Shown: piece after piece, positions 36,439 to 49,030 of the stretch
How the letters are laid out: every line of letters starts with the position of its first letter
Position numbering within the stretch: the first letter of the stretch is position 1
Source: Anseranas semipalmata
Lineage: Eukaryota; Chordata; Aves; Anseriformes; Anseranatidae
Assembly (NCBI GenBank): GCA_013399115.1
Contig: VXAA01001497.1
Location: forward strand, 772,994-836,993
Length of the DNA stretch: 64,000 nucleotides
Direction: 5' to 3'
Program-made: the position numbers and the translations under genes
Notes under the pieces: model-generated
The model's input: only the letters and a program-made list of their open reading frames with translations
What the model was told of the DNA's origin: nothing
Databases searched by the model: none

Positions 36439-39329
36439 TATTTCTGTCTCAGTGTCAAATATTTACCAGGCTTTCTGGGACAAGTTGAATTTATGACTGT
36501 GAATTGCATTAAGTGCGAGATGATTGCTCTGCCCCAACTAGACTAAAGCTGTTCCTACGGACCAAATAGGATATGTGGTTTTCTCCATACTGTGCTGAAT
36601 TTCACAGAACCAATTGTTTCACCCGTCTTTTGTGTTTTACTGTGCTTGCAGGTAAAACTGGGCTGACACTGATCTTTGGTGACTTTTTCTGACATTTCAA
36701 TAAAACGATAACTTTAATAATATGTGCAAACCTAGGTCCTGGCACACATTGTGTAGGGGCCAGTCTCAGCTGCTCAGCAGGAACATGGGTGATGGCTGGT
36801 TGGTACAGAGGTTGTGGGTCACCTGAACGCTCTGTTAAGGAGACAGGCTCCAAACATACCAACCCAAGGGGTGCCAGGCTTACAAAGAGTAAACCTTTGG
36901 TGGCAGAGGAGATGGGAGGGATGTGGGAAGCCACAGTGCAACACAGAGAAGAAAAAGGTACTTTAGTCTTTGCATATTGTCATCTCAGTGCCCAGTGTGA
37001 CAGCTCCTGCCTGAGGTTTCAGGCTATTGCACTGGTCAGATGAACTGTAACTTCTGCTTTTCACCTTACTGCCCCTTCTATTCCCAGACTGGATGTTTCA
37101 TACAACCTGAAAAGAAAACTACAAAATTTAGGCAAGCTTTGCAAACTCGGAACTCACAGCTTCAAGTATTTTTAAATGATAGTTCAAGTAATTATTTCTT
37201 CCTGGGCAAAATGGTGCAACTTACCAGCCTGATGCCTGAGTGTTTCTTGGCAAACCTCAGCTTGCTGCATTTCAGCCAATATCAATAACAAAAAAAGTAA
37301 TAAATTGCACATTGGACAAGATTTCACTGTTTCTAAAGCAGTTAGATACACACACACAGACATATGCAAGTGAGTACAAATGCGTACATAATCCCCAACC
37401 CCCTACATTTGCAGATAACTGGATATTGACATAGTATTTTTCATGCCACATTTTGACTGCTGTTCTATTGCAGTCATAAGAGGCTTGGGGTACGGGACTT
37501 AGTGCCTATTAAAACTAATTACCCTTACCATTATCATCAATTAACCTCGATTAATGTCAGACAGAAATGCAGAAATGTTGAACCATTTTCTACAATTCAG
37601 TACAGATGAGTTCATGGAAATTGGTAATGACATCTTTGGAGTGTGCATGAGAAACTACCCAAAAAAACAAAAGCCCTCCTCTAGGTTACATACACACATC
37701 ACTCAGTATAGCAGCCTCTTCCCTAATAGGTGTTACTTGTGGAGGCTGAGCAATTAACGCTTTCTATCACCAGGTCTTCCAGCTGCAGACGGGAGGGGAT
37801 GTGGTTTAGAGGATGCACCGGTCAAAGTTCTCCAGCCTGACAGCCGTGACAGCTTGATGACACAGGGAATGTACTACAGGCACGGACTTTGTCACTTGCC
37901 TAATTTGTCTGTATTCTAGTATTATTGATTAATTTTCCTGGTATCAGCTGTAGAATGCTGATTTTGTCAATCTTATAAATATTTCATGTAGAATTAAACA
38001 AATATTATTGAAGCTTTTCAGGTTTTGAATTTTGCTGTTCCAGACCTGATTTTTGCTTTCTGCTTCAGGCTGTGGGGCCTTGCTGGGTAAGGATTAAGCT
38101 TTCTGTGTTATGTGATAGCTCACTGGAAGTGACTTCAGTGTTCTTGTCCTGGTCCATTCTTCATCCTAGTAAATTAAAGGAATGATGAATCTGTTGCAAA
38201 TTTCTGTGTGCAAGCTGAAGGAAAGCCAGTGGCTCCCAGGTCAGGGGAGAGCCGAGCGTCACGAACGAGATCAGCTCAGTGCAGCTGGAGTAGTGCTTTA
38301 AAGAAACAAGGAAAAAACATTAAAAAGAGAGGAAAACAGATTCTGCTAGAAAGTGTTGCTCCCCCAACTCATTTAAAAATCTGAATTAAGTAGCTTACTC
38401 AGTAATAAGTATTATGACATGTGTATGGTTTTGCCACATATTCTTTCCATATGTAGCTTTGCTGTTAAACTAAGAATGGGGATTGGAGTCACTTGTACTG
38501 AACTAACAGCATGTTATTTATCATAGTAGTTACAGGTAATAGCAGAAGTGTACTAATGTTATTGGAGACTCCTGGCTGTGCCTCTAGGGACAGTGGATCT
38601 AAGAAAGGAGCTTGGTCATAATCTTCAAATTTTCTGCAACATTTCCTAAATCAGTGGCTTTATCCTGGCTGCAATATGTAGCTTTGAAACCTGGGGCAGA
38701 GCTGTGCGTTACAGGGATAAAGCTCCATTCAGAATATCCTCCGACTGATTCTGCATCCCCCTGCAGCACTCAGACCACTTTCTGATCCTTTCTATTGACA
38801 TCACCCGCATCGGGATTTGGAAAGCTTTCTGTGATGATTATTGCATGTGTGCAAGCCAAAGACTGTTGTTTTTCATTATCCTGTAAGGATGCAGCATGAC
38901 AGACATGACAAATACTGTGACAACTAGGTCTCTTTTGTTACTTGAACGGATTTAATTCTCAGTAGAAGGTGACAAGCCCCCTTAATCTAACTTTTGATTT
39001 TTTTTTTCAATGCAGCAATGAGCATTGGTAATGAAAAAAAATAAAAAGAAATATATTTCTGAATCAGAAATGGTACCATATGAAATATGAAACCCAGTTC
39101 TTTTTTCTTTACATTCTTTTTCTTCTTTAAGAATGGAACCTGTTTTAGTGCACAGCAATACAGAAAAGCATTGCTAGTTATGGTATGAAAGACTATCATA
39201 AAATATAGCAATATGGATCTTTGAAACTGAGGTATATATGTACTAATGCTTCATTCCTTTCCATGCTAAAATAGCCTCGGATACAACCTTACACAGCACA
39301 GCTGTGAAACTGCTGAATGGCATTAGGCT
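36439..39329. other. No gene seen
   Basis: No exon, RNA gene or repeat family is recognised. Short open frames near 36602-37290 run on both strands and look like chance. A homeodomain-like, TAAT-rich patch occurs near 37510-37555 but no site is convincing. Confidence 0.6.
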
Positions 39330-39455
39330 GTAAGGAGCACGAGTGTGATCTGCTGGTCAAAGCACAGGGCTGAGAAAGGGGAAATCTATGCTGTAGATCA
39401 GTGTTTGTGATGTGTAAATCATTGTATCTGATCAACTCAAAGGCAGTTCGGTTAT
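39330..39455 (+). mobile_element. Possible tRNA-headed MIR-type SINE, head and core
   Basis: 'gatctgctggtcaaagcaca' followed by 'gggctgagaaaggggaaatc' resembles the tRNA-derived head 'gtctagtggttagagcacagggctgggagtcaggagatc' of amniote MIR-like SINEs. Further on, 'tgtgatgtgtaaatcattgt' resembles the core 'tgtgaccttgggcaaatcattt'. Both matches are diverged. Confidence 0.4.
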
Positions 39456-39689
39456 GTACGATGGTATCTCAGCCACACCTCCTGGCTTTCCTGTCTAAAA
39501 CTAAGGAGTAGGAACAAAAATCATTCACCTATTAACCTGTTAACCTGGATCAGAAGTGTCTGCTCCTTAGCAGAGATCAGAGATTATGCTCCAGAGAAAG
39601 ATGCAAGAACACTAAAGCAAGCAATTTTGAAATAATAATTTGAAATTTCCTCCTACTGTTCTTCTTGCCTCATATTAAGTCTGGCTTAT

Positions 39690-39802
39690 GTTGTGGAGTA
39701 CTGAGATTTTAAATCCCTTCTGAATGTTAAGCTTTGTGAAGTATTTTGATAACTTCAGCTGAGAAGCACTATATAAGCCAAAGTATTATTATTATTATTA
39801 AT
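39690..39802 (+). mobile_element. MIR-type SINE 3' tail
   Basis: 'gctttgtgaagtattttgat' and 'agaagcactatataagccaa' followed by (ATT)n match the widespread amniote SINE ending 'gcgctttgagatcc...aaggcgctatataagtgcaaagtattatta'. The (ATT)n run at about 39787-39801 is the terminal repeat. It lies 235 bp beyond the head-like piece in the same orientation, so it may be the other half of one interrupted element. Confidence 0.55.
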
Positions 39803-40322
39803 TGCTTTATTATACAGAATTCATGGATGTCGAGGGAGGGTTGTGGGTTTGTTTGTTTGTTTTTTTTTTGGCAGCACTAGGCCTGGCAGGGTTTGCACAG
39901 CATGGAATGATAGGCTTGGAGATTTTTATTTTTATTTCTAATTTTATTTTTCTGAGTGTTGCTTGAAGAAATACACATTTCAAGCATTTCACTTTTCAAG
40001 TTCTTACTGCATGGAAGAGATTTCCTTCTGTATCCCTGAGATAAGTGCAACTATCTCTTTCTCTCCTCTAGAAAGGGAGAAACTATGTGAAAAGAGGCTG
40101 ACTTCATCTATTGCTACCATAAAGCTGTCTCTGACCCTTCAAACACATTTTTTTAAACATTTTCTTGCTGTCTTTTGTAGCAATAAGGATCTCATGTTTG
40201 TACTTTGTCACACTGTCCTACCTGAGCGTACTGATGAGTAAAATGACATGTAGGAATTTCAAATTCTCAGATAAGCCTAGATTGTGCATTGCATAGACTT
40301 TTACTTGTTTTACTTTTTTGTT

Positions 40323-40337
40323 TGTGTGTGTGTGTGT
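40323..40337. repeat. (TG)7 microsatellite
   Basis: Short uninterrupted TG run following a T-run. Confidence 0.9.
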
Positions 40338-43300
40338 AAGGTTTTGGTTTTTTTTACTCTTCATAAGATAAATGGAAGTTTGCAAAAAATAGAACAAAGC
40401 ATATATCTCCTAAACCTTCCATATTTTATGGTGAAGAGTCACAAAAATATATACCCCTCTCCTGTGATAAACAGCCTGTCCTCTTGAATGTGAACTTTAC
40501 CATTGACTTGGTGGAAGTGAGGCTGGGCCTGACATTGATTTTTTTTTCCCCAGAATCTCGTATATTTTCAAACTCTCATGAAAGAGGCAACAGCCCTTTT
40601 GACTATTCTCTTTTAGCTTGCTTAACAGTTTGTTAAGAGTGCCAAGAAATAATTTTCACCTTCCACAACAACTTTTTTTTTTTTTTTAATTCCGGTAAGT
40701 CCTTGTACATTTGTTTAGTATTCCTAATCTCTGTTGGCCTGCAAAGTGAGAGACTTAGCTTTAGGAAAAGGAATCTCTTGTATGGTGTCTGAGTAGCACG
40801 AGAGAAGAAGGGCCAAATGGTCTGAGGGCTGTAGCTGTTAAGGCTTGACCCTTCTTTGAGCTCCTGCATACAAAGCCAGTGATCCTACTATAGGTCAGGA
40901 AAGAGTGGGATTATTAGGGTGTCTTTATGACCTAAACATACACATATGGTACATGCCAATGTGATTAACAGTAGTTTGGAAGCAATTGCCATTCTTAACA
41001 AGAAACAGTTAAAAAATCCATAGCTGTTTTTGTAACTTTTTGTTGTGCTATGTGCTTGGAAGCTTGTTCATTGTTATCAAAGGCAAGGTCTTGATTCAAA
41101 GAGACTTATTGTAATTGTACGACCTAATTAGAATCGAGCCTCTAATCATACATATTTCATAAATAAATGAAATGACTTTGTACATTCTTTTCTTCAATTT
41201 TGGATATGTATCCTGAGTCAAAAATGTACAGAATGTATTACTGCAAATACATGATTTTCTTTGCCAATACAGCTTTGCAAACATTGGCAAGGTGCTGCCT
41301 CTTTTGCTGCAAGTTACTGTCTCTTTTTATTAACGATGAAAAAAATTGGAACATGGACTACTGACAATTTTCTTTATTTATATACAGTTTTAATGTACAA
41401 AGATGTAGCTTGTCATAATTTACAGGATTTTCATGATGTTAGATCTGATTAGGTGCACAGGGATGCACCAACATTTTTATTAACATTAACTACCTCACAG
41501 TTGCTGCTACCAAGACATTCTTAGAGTAGAGAAGAATGCAAAAGGCCTTGGTTGCACCTCAGGTGAGGTAGATCATATTTTCTGTCAGTACCTGGCTGTA
41601 GCCTTCTAACTGAAGAACTCACGTGATGCACATAGAGTGACTTCGGATGACTTGGCTGTTGAAAAATTTGATGTGAAGCTGTATCACAACATTTTTCCAA
41701 AGTGACAGTAACTTCTCATTACAAATTCAAGCATCTCTGATCCTTAGAAGTGGTGAGCTTTTCTTGCTGTCAGCACAAGGCTGTGAGCACTGCTGCCAGA
41801 CCCATGCAGTAAGCACACTAAGATTGCCGGCGCAGAGAGATTTCTCTATCAACAGTTTTGGCTACCTACAGAATAGCTGAGCTTAGTCTCAGGTATGTCA
41901 TTCAGAGAGAAATCCCAGAAGTAACTTCTTGTTGCTGTGGGTAATAGGTTTTCATTTATATTCATTACATTTATGTCATAGCCTTGATGAGATTGACTTG
42001 ATTTTCCCCCATTGCCTTACTTATAAAGCTTCCCTTTCCTTCTTTCTTCATTTGCTACTGTCTGAAAAGGCCTTGTAAAGACAAAAAAAAAAAATCCAAG
42101 CAATATCAGTGTAACAAATTTTTCAGACTTGCCTGTCAAGGTCTGACGTTAACTCCTTTCACTTATGTGACAGTTGGCAGGTAGATGTCTCTTTGTTGTT
42201 TAAAAGGGAACTTTCTTTGTGTTTCTCCCTGGCCTTTCACTTTCATGCAGAATTCTCTTATTTCCTTATGCTATTAATATTTGCTACAGCTTTGAAGGAA
42301 GCCAGAAATTGCTCCTCTTTCATTTCCTTTTCACAAATCCCCTGATCCTTTGTTGTGTACTATAAATAACGGCTGGCTGTTTCCAGTGCTCTACCCGGAT
42401 ATTTCGGCAAGCTGAATAGCTGACTGAGGGCTGCTGCCTGCCACTCCCGTGCCGTAGAAAGAAAGATGTGTCCATGTGCAGGGGGGCAAGATGAGAGACA
42501 TCCTGGCAGGGTCAGGTGTGCATGTTTGCTTTGCCAAGTGTCAACTCCAATTACCTAACGCTGCCTGCCAACATCTTAAAAATGCAGCCCCTTCTAAAAG
42601 TACACAGGGTACTTCTTAATTGCAGGAAAAGTCTCTTTCTTTTAATTTTTTATAAAGTGAAGCATAAAAAATTTAAATGAAAACTTTTAAAGGGTATAGC
42701 TTTAAATGTAAGAACACTTGGAGTGTTGCAGCACATCTGATTCTAAACCCTAACCTGTAAATTGGCACAAGTTTTATTGCGCACTAATTTAATCTCATTT
42801 CTACTATGTATTTTCTTCTTAGATTCAACATGAGGTGACTATCCCTCTCTTTGGCTAGGCAATGTAGCTCTTGACTATTACAAACCACAGACTTGAATCA
42901 AACTCTGACATCTTTAGATGGAGTCCAAGAAAGCGGTTCTGATGAACCTCAGTGATGACAGTGATCTTGGGACTCAGCTCTTGGTGCAAATCTTGGTCCT
43001 TTTCTATCCAAAAATAGATAATGTACAAAGTTAAAAATGCATTTGATAGCAAGTAGAGTTTAGGAAGGACATTCTGGACACACAGCACTCTAGAGTCAGA
43101 TCCACCAGGTTTAATTCAGTCCACTGAGATTAAATATTTTTCTGTAGAATGCAATTGATCACCAGACTATATGCAGTAAGAGAACCTGTGCTGCAGAAGA
43201 TGCAGTGAACTTGGTGTTTATAGCAGACCTGTGCAATATGATTTGAAGTCCCTGTTTTGAATTAGGGATTTGGACACCATGCTATAACCATATAAAGATG

Positions 43301-45335
43301 AATTTTCAGGGTTTATCACTTGCCAGTGCACTTGTTCATAACATCAGCTGGAGTAACCGGCTTCTTTCCAGCCAGACTTGATGTAAGCAGATGATCTGAA
43401 CAGAATTTAGTTGCCTGTAGGCTTAATCTCCCCAATTTTTGTCTATGATTTGTTCCTATTGAACTAAATTGCTTCCTGGCAAGCGGACTTCCGTGGCTCT
43501 TTCCTTAATTGTGCCCAGGGGTTACTGGAAAGAGCCCATGGGATATCTGGAGATGATGCTGCCTCTAGTGGCAGAAGCCTGAGATGCTGCACTGCCTCAC
43601 GTTGAAATGTCTATGGGAGCCAAGCCTTTGTGCCAGCAGTAAATGAGTTGTCTGAAGCTTCTCCAGTGAGTCAGACCACTGCTCCTCTTGAGCAATTTAA
43701 TAAACAAATGTGCTGATCTACCTAGTCAGCTGAGGTTAAATGCCACACTCGATGGAATATCTGAGTGGGACAGGCATTTATACAACTGCCCTTCTTCACT
43801 GGCTTTCAGACACCTCCTCTGCACAAAGCAGCAGGGTAACCAAGAGGTTTTCTATGAAAGCCTGCTCTAAGGTACTTCTGAGGATTCTCCGATTAAATGG
43901 AAATATGCCTAAGACTTACCATATATTTAGAAACTTGAAACTCCCACATGCTTGCCTAAAGGCATTTATAAAACATGAGTCACAGAAGTCTGTATTTACA
44001 GAGGTGCTCAAGGGTTAAATGTGAAATCCATGGGAAACAAGGATGTTCAAATATTTGGAACCTAGGGCCTTCCCTGTTCTGTTCTTACAATTACTTTGTC
44101 AAGCACAGATACCTCTCTCCCTTCTCTGGTGGTATTTCATTGTGCTGAAGTATTACAAGTGATTACAAACATTCTGCATTTTCTTTCTCCCAGTACAGTT
44201 CTACCTAATAGGTTGTTTCTAGGTCTGTGACATACTGTTCCCTGGTCAGTGTATCATATCTAGCTTTCTTATGATTGCTGAAAGCATACGTTATTGTCAT
44301 ATGTGAAGTAAGATTCCCAAATAAAATTTCTAAAGCCACTAATGATGGCTGCAATGCTGTTCAAAATTTACTATAGAGAAATTTTGGGTAGTTGAGATTG
44401 CATTGAAGAAAAGAGTTAATGTTTATTTTTATTTTTGAAATTACACAGCAGCCTAGTAGAAATCACTTTGGAGAAGGCCCAAATTAAAAAGAGCAGCAAT
44501 AATCATTTCATTAAAGCTTCTAGTCCCAAGCTGGAGGTAATACCTTTTTACAATGCATTTCCAACATTTTCAAGAAAAAAGGAATAACAGGTAGATCTTA
44601 TGTCAAATTCTCTGGCTAGACAGAATAAGTGTTTTTGCTCTAGTGAACTGTCTGCTACAGCTTGAAACCTATCTGCAAGAACAGAAAAGAATGTCAAAAC
44701 TCAGTAAGAACAGGATTATTTTAAATTAACTAAGATGATCTTGGTTTTCCCCACCACCCATTTGCACTTAAGGGTAAAGGAGTCTTCAAAGTGAAAGCTC
44801 TTGTGTTTGGAAATGAGTGGTTCTTTGGAAGATCTTGTATAATGAAAATTTCTCATGAAAATCACTATTCACAATACCTCAGTGTGCTAACAGAAGTGGC
44901 AAAATCGATCAACAGCATCAAACATACTTTAACTTTGTGTTTGAAGAGAGATGTCAAATATATCTTTTAATAGACAATGTGAGTAGCTTAAAAACTAATA
45001 AAGAATAATTCAGAGAAAAATATTGAAAATAATGAAGCTCAGCTGGTAACAGTAGCTCATCATATAATTGTTTCACATTGTTTTTTAGTCTGCACAAAAG
45101 ATTCTGAATTTTTCAAGCCGAACAATCAAAAGATAATGGAAAACTTTTAAGAATGGGAAGTGGGATGAGAAACATTATTGCATATTTAGGTGCATAGTTA
45201 AGTCTGCAAAGCTATTTCAAAGAAACAGAGAATTACTTTTTGACAAGCTGCCAGAGTGTTAAAACTTAACTGCTGGGAATGGTTTTTGGTAGCTTGTAGT
45301 AACAGATATAAATTGTAAGCTCCATGGTCAGAAAT

Positions 45336-45355
45336 AACACATCCATGGATGTGTT
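45336..45355. repeat. Perfect 20-bp palindrome
   Basis: 'aacacatccatggatgtgtt' equals its own reverse complement with no spacer. It could be a dimeric protein-binding site, a cruciform former or chance. The flanking bases (T at 45335, G at 45356) end the symmetry. Confidence 0.95.
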
Positions 45356-48340
45356 GCATCTCTTATGCAGTACAGAAATCTTCTCCACACTTCTGCATGT
45401 AGATATATGAAACATTTTGGATTTTGTAGCTGTAGAAATCTGTTTGCCATTTAAAGTCAGCATTGCTAAGCCTCAACCAGCAAGATTATGATGACTCTCC
45501 AATCCACATTAATAATCCAGTGTGAAATATCTTCATGACACTTGTAGCTCTGTCAGAGATCGAAAGTGTTTATACTTTCTGGACACATTATATTAAAAGT
45601 AAAAATCATTAGTATGCTGCATGCATTTACAAATTCAAGTCATGGTGGATGTGCTGTGATATGAAACCTATAATTTTAAACCCAGCCCTGTATTATCACT
45701 CATGTTGATTTCTGTGTAATTTGTAACAGGTGTCTTGTGATAAAACTGCCCTGTCTGGACAGGTCATGAGGGTGAGGACAAGTAGTAAAATCTGAATCCC
45801 AAACCAGACTCAGTTCTGGTCTCTTTATGACTGTGACATTCTTTGAATAAGTTGGGTTTGGTCCCTCCAGTTAACGTAGCTTTTGTTTTTGTGTTTAATT
45901 CAGTAAACAATTTACCCCACATCTCCATCCAGCACCCTTGTCTGACTCTTAGGGTGACAAGGGGTGCAAACAAATGTTTGCCCTCTGAAATCTGCTTTGG
46001 TCACGAGGCTGTCAGTCTGGAATGACTTAATCAGAGATGACCTGGCTCCTCTTTGTCATACTTGTGCATGTCATGTTTGCAACACAGTCAGCCTCTTGAA
46101 AGCGGAGGCTTATGTGATCAAGTCTCCCTTTGAACTTCTGGATTCTAGTTAGCAACACAAAGCTTTGTCATGCAGTTGCAATAAATCATATTTTAATAAC
46201 TGTTAAGCCCTTTGAACATAAAGTTTTATAGCAACACTTGCAGGAATTAAATACTTCTGTCGAGTCTTGGTGCTTATGGCCTAAACCTGCCAGATGCTCG
46301 CTACCTACTACCCATCCCAGTGGAAATGGGCGCCAGAGTTTTCCTTGGGGTGCGGGCTGATCGTGTTGAATACTAAGCAAATGCATTCAGTAAGAGTAGA
46401 AAAAGAAGGTTTCTGTCCCAGAAGTTATAATGTAAAACATAGGCCTGAAAAGGAGTGTGGAAATGGGGCAGAACATGGCGGTTGTGCAATTGAGAGATTC
46501 CTTGCCAATCTGATGATAGCTGTGATTCATGCATTTTTTTTTATTTTTATTTTTAATAAGGGATGGCGGTCAATCATAAGCAGCTTGAGGATGCAGAGAT
46601 TTATAGGGCTACAACTCTGCCAAGGCTGCGTCTTTGCCACCGTACCCTGCTGTGGTGTGAGAGGTTCTCTCCTGTTCCCTTCCTCAAACGTTCCTCCTCA
46701 GCCATCAAGGTGACACTGAGCGGTGCCATTAGTCACAGCTCATACAGTGCTGGTGGACATGCAGCCAGCCAGCAAGCAGGCAGAGCTGTGTCTCTCTCAG
46801 TGGTTCTGCTGCTAATCAGTTATTTAGGAGCAAAGCCTGAGTCCAAGGGTGCCAAAGCCCATGTCAGCAGTCCTACCAACTTACTTCAGAGGGGGAGTGG
46901 GTCCTCTGAGTGCTGAAACATCTTCTGTGATTTGAATCAACACCCTGCTTCCACTTCTGCAACCAAAACTATATTTTTGTGCTTGCTTCTTCTACAATTG
47001 GAGTATGATTGCTGGGGGGTTGTCTATGTAAAGGACTTCAAGGACTTTTTTATCTTTTTTTTTTTAGTGGAAGATTGCCAAAGACCAACAATCTAAACAT
47101 TTCTCAATAATCAGCCCTAATTCTGTGGAGAAATATGTCCATTTTTATTACTAATGACAACAATCCATGTGCAGAACACAATATCAGATGTCAGTGAAAA
47201 AATAACTTTTTTTTTCTTGTGTGCAATTTTAATTACCTTTTTTTTTTTTTTTAATGTGCTGTAGCACATGGATAAATTAGAAGTTGGAATCCTGACTTTT
47301 GCCATACATGCTTTAGCAGCTTTTTATATCTAGTAGGCTCAAAAGGCCATATAAGACAGGGCTTTCTTGTAACTAATTGTAACCATGTGGTAGGTTAGAT
47401 AAAACTGAGTTTTCCTTATAGTCAATAAGTAACTGTTTACAGTTAGTAAGGAATTGCATTAGAGTTTCTGATATACATTTGTCAGATCAGTCAGTTAACT
47501 GATCACAGGCTGGAGAAGTGTGTACACACATCAGGATGTCTCCACAATGAGCAAAACAGTCCTTATTTTATTGTTCTGTGACAAGATATGAGAAAGAATA
47601 CAGCAGGGTGAAAATTCATTTTGTGTATAATGAACAAATGAGAAGGGTTATGTCACACCTAAATGTGCAGCAAGTGTGATTTGGGCTGCAATAAGCTTGT
47701 AAAGCTTTTCTTAAAATATAACCGCAAAGACAAGGCTGTGCCTGTGCTGAGCTCTGTGCAATCATTTAATGGCTGTAGCATTCATTTCCACTAATGCTTT
47801 CAGTGTCAGCGGAGGAGCAGAGCAGGATCTGGCTTTCTGCTGGCAAAAATTCTTCCTGAGAGGAAAACCTCTCCATCCCAGGACCTTTCTTGCAGCATTC
47901 ATATATACTGCTTTATGTTGGTTCTTAATAATGCTCCTTATTACATAATTCCAAACCTCTTAACCTTTTAATGTAATGACCTATCATGTCCATAAGGGTA
48001 AGGGAGAACCTCTCCTGTTCATACAGTAGACCAGCACCAGAGACAAAACCCAAGCTCACGGCTTTCTACAGCACTAGTCTACATATTTTATACTACCCTT
48101 GTCATTAAGCTTTGTTGAAGGGGGAAGACTGTAAGGTGTGCCTTGGGATACACCGACAACGATAAAGCAAGCAAGGTGTGACAGGGTTCAGAACTGGAAG
48201 TTCATGATGTGTGGACTTAATGTTATATGCAATGTTTTTGTATAGCAGCATCAACTGCTGTCATCATTATATAAAACATGACTGCTACTGGAGACCAGTG
48301 GCATAGTGGCAAGTAAGCCCAGATAAGTGGACTGGGGAGG

Positions 48341-48395
48341 GGAGCTGGACTAGGTGACCTACAAAGGTCCCTTTCAACCTCAACTATTCTGACCC
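48341..48395 (+). mobile_element. CR1 3' terminal fragment
   Basis: 'ctggactaggtgacctacaa' followed by 'aggtccctttcaacctcaac' is the standard CR1 3' end in plus orientation ('ggatgatctctagaggtcccttccaaccc'). Only the last 55 bp or so survive. Confidence 0.82.
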
Positions 48396-48734
48396 TGCTT
48401 GATAAATAATTCAGGTAATATGAACAACCCATTGCTTGGTCTAGTAAACCAAACAGGTGGTTATTTTTCTCTTTTACCAGGATTATCTTTTCTGCATATT
48501 TGCAGCTGGTAGAGATCCTGCATGCATTCAGTGCTGTGCAGTTGGCTTTTATACAGGTATGACTTATTAGAAATACAGTTACAAAATGTGCTGGAGGAGA
48601 CAGAGAAAGGTTGTGTAATCCATGCTCCTGCCCCAGGACAACCTTTGTTGCTTGCCAAGTTATCTGAGAGCTGGTGCTAACAGTCAAACATTAATTATTT
48701 AGAAATATTTTGCTGATCATTGGAATTAATTATT

Positions 48735-49030
48735 ATAGAAGTAAAGAGGTTAGAAGGGACCCCGGAGGTCTCCTGTCCAACCTCCTGCTCAAAGTGCGTT
48801 CACTTGGAGCAGGTTGCTCAGGGCTGTGTACTGGCAGGCTTTGAGTCTCTCGAAGGATGGAGACTCCACAGCCTCTCTGAACAATGTGTTCCAGTGTTTG
48901 GCCACTCTCACAGGTAATTTTCTTTCACTTACATCTCGTCAGAATTTCCCTTGTTCCAGCTTGTGTCCACCATCTTTCGTCCTTCCACTGAGCACATTGC
49001 ATCTTCTCTATACTCTCCCATCGTATAGTT
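48735..49030 (-). mobile_element. CR1 LINE 3' fragment
   Basis: The left edge 'agaggttagaagggaccccg' followed by 'tcctgtccaacctcctgctc' is a CR1 3' end read on the opposite strand. The match continues through 'gttgctcagggctgtgtac', 'gatggagactccacagcctc' and 'tctctgaacaatgtgttcca', then becomes weak near 49030. It is oriented opposite to the neighbouring 55-bp fragment at 48.35 kb, so the two are separate insertions. Confidence 0.9.

Larger units (their letters stand above)
39803..48340. other. No gene seen; long non-coding stretch
   Basis: No coding exon is recognised. A faint ancient-repeat match ('accattgacttggtggaagt') lies near 40500-40540. Open frames at 46294-46713 and 46563-46916 overlap in two frames on the same strand and show no family resemblance. 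The 20-bp palindrome at 45336-45355 is the clearest structural signal. Confidence 0.6.

Noticed and set aside
46294..46916. Two overlapping plus-strand open frames (139 and 117 codons)
   Set aside because: They overlap in different frames, contain low-complexity F/I runs, and match nothing I recognise. Chance frames are the simplest reading.
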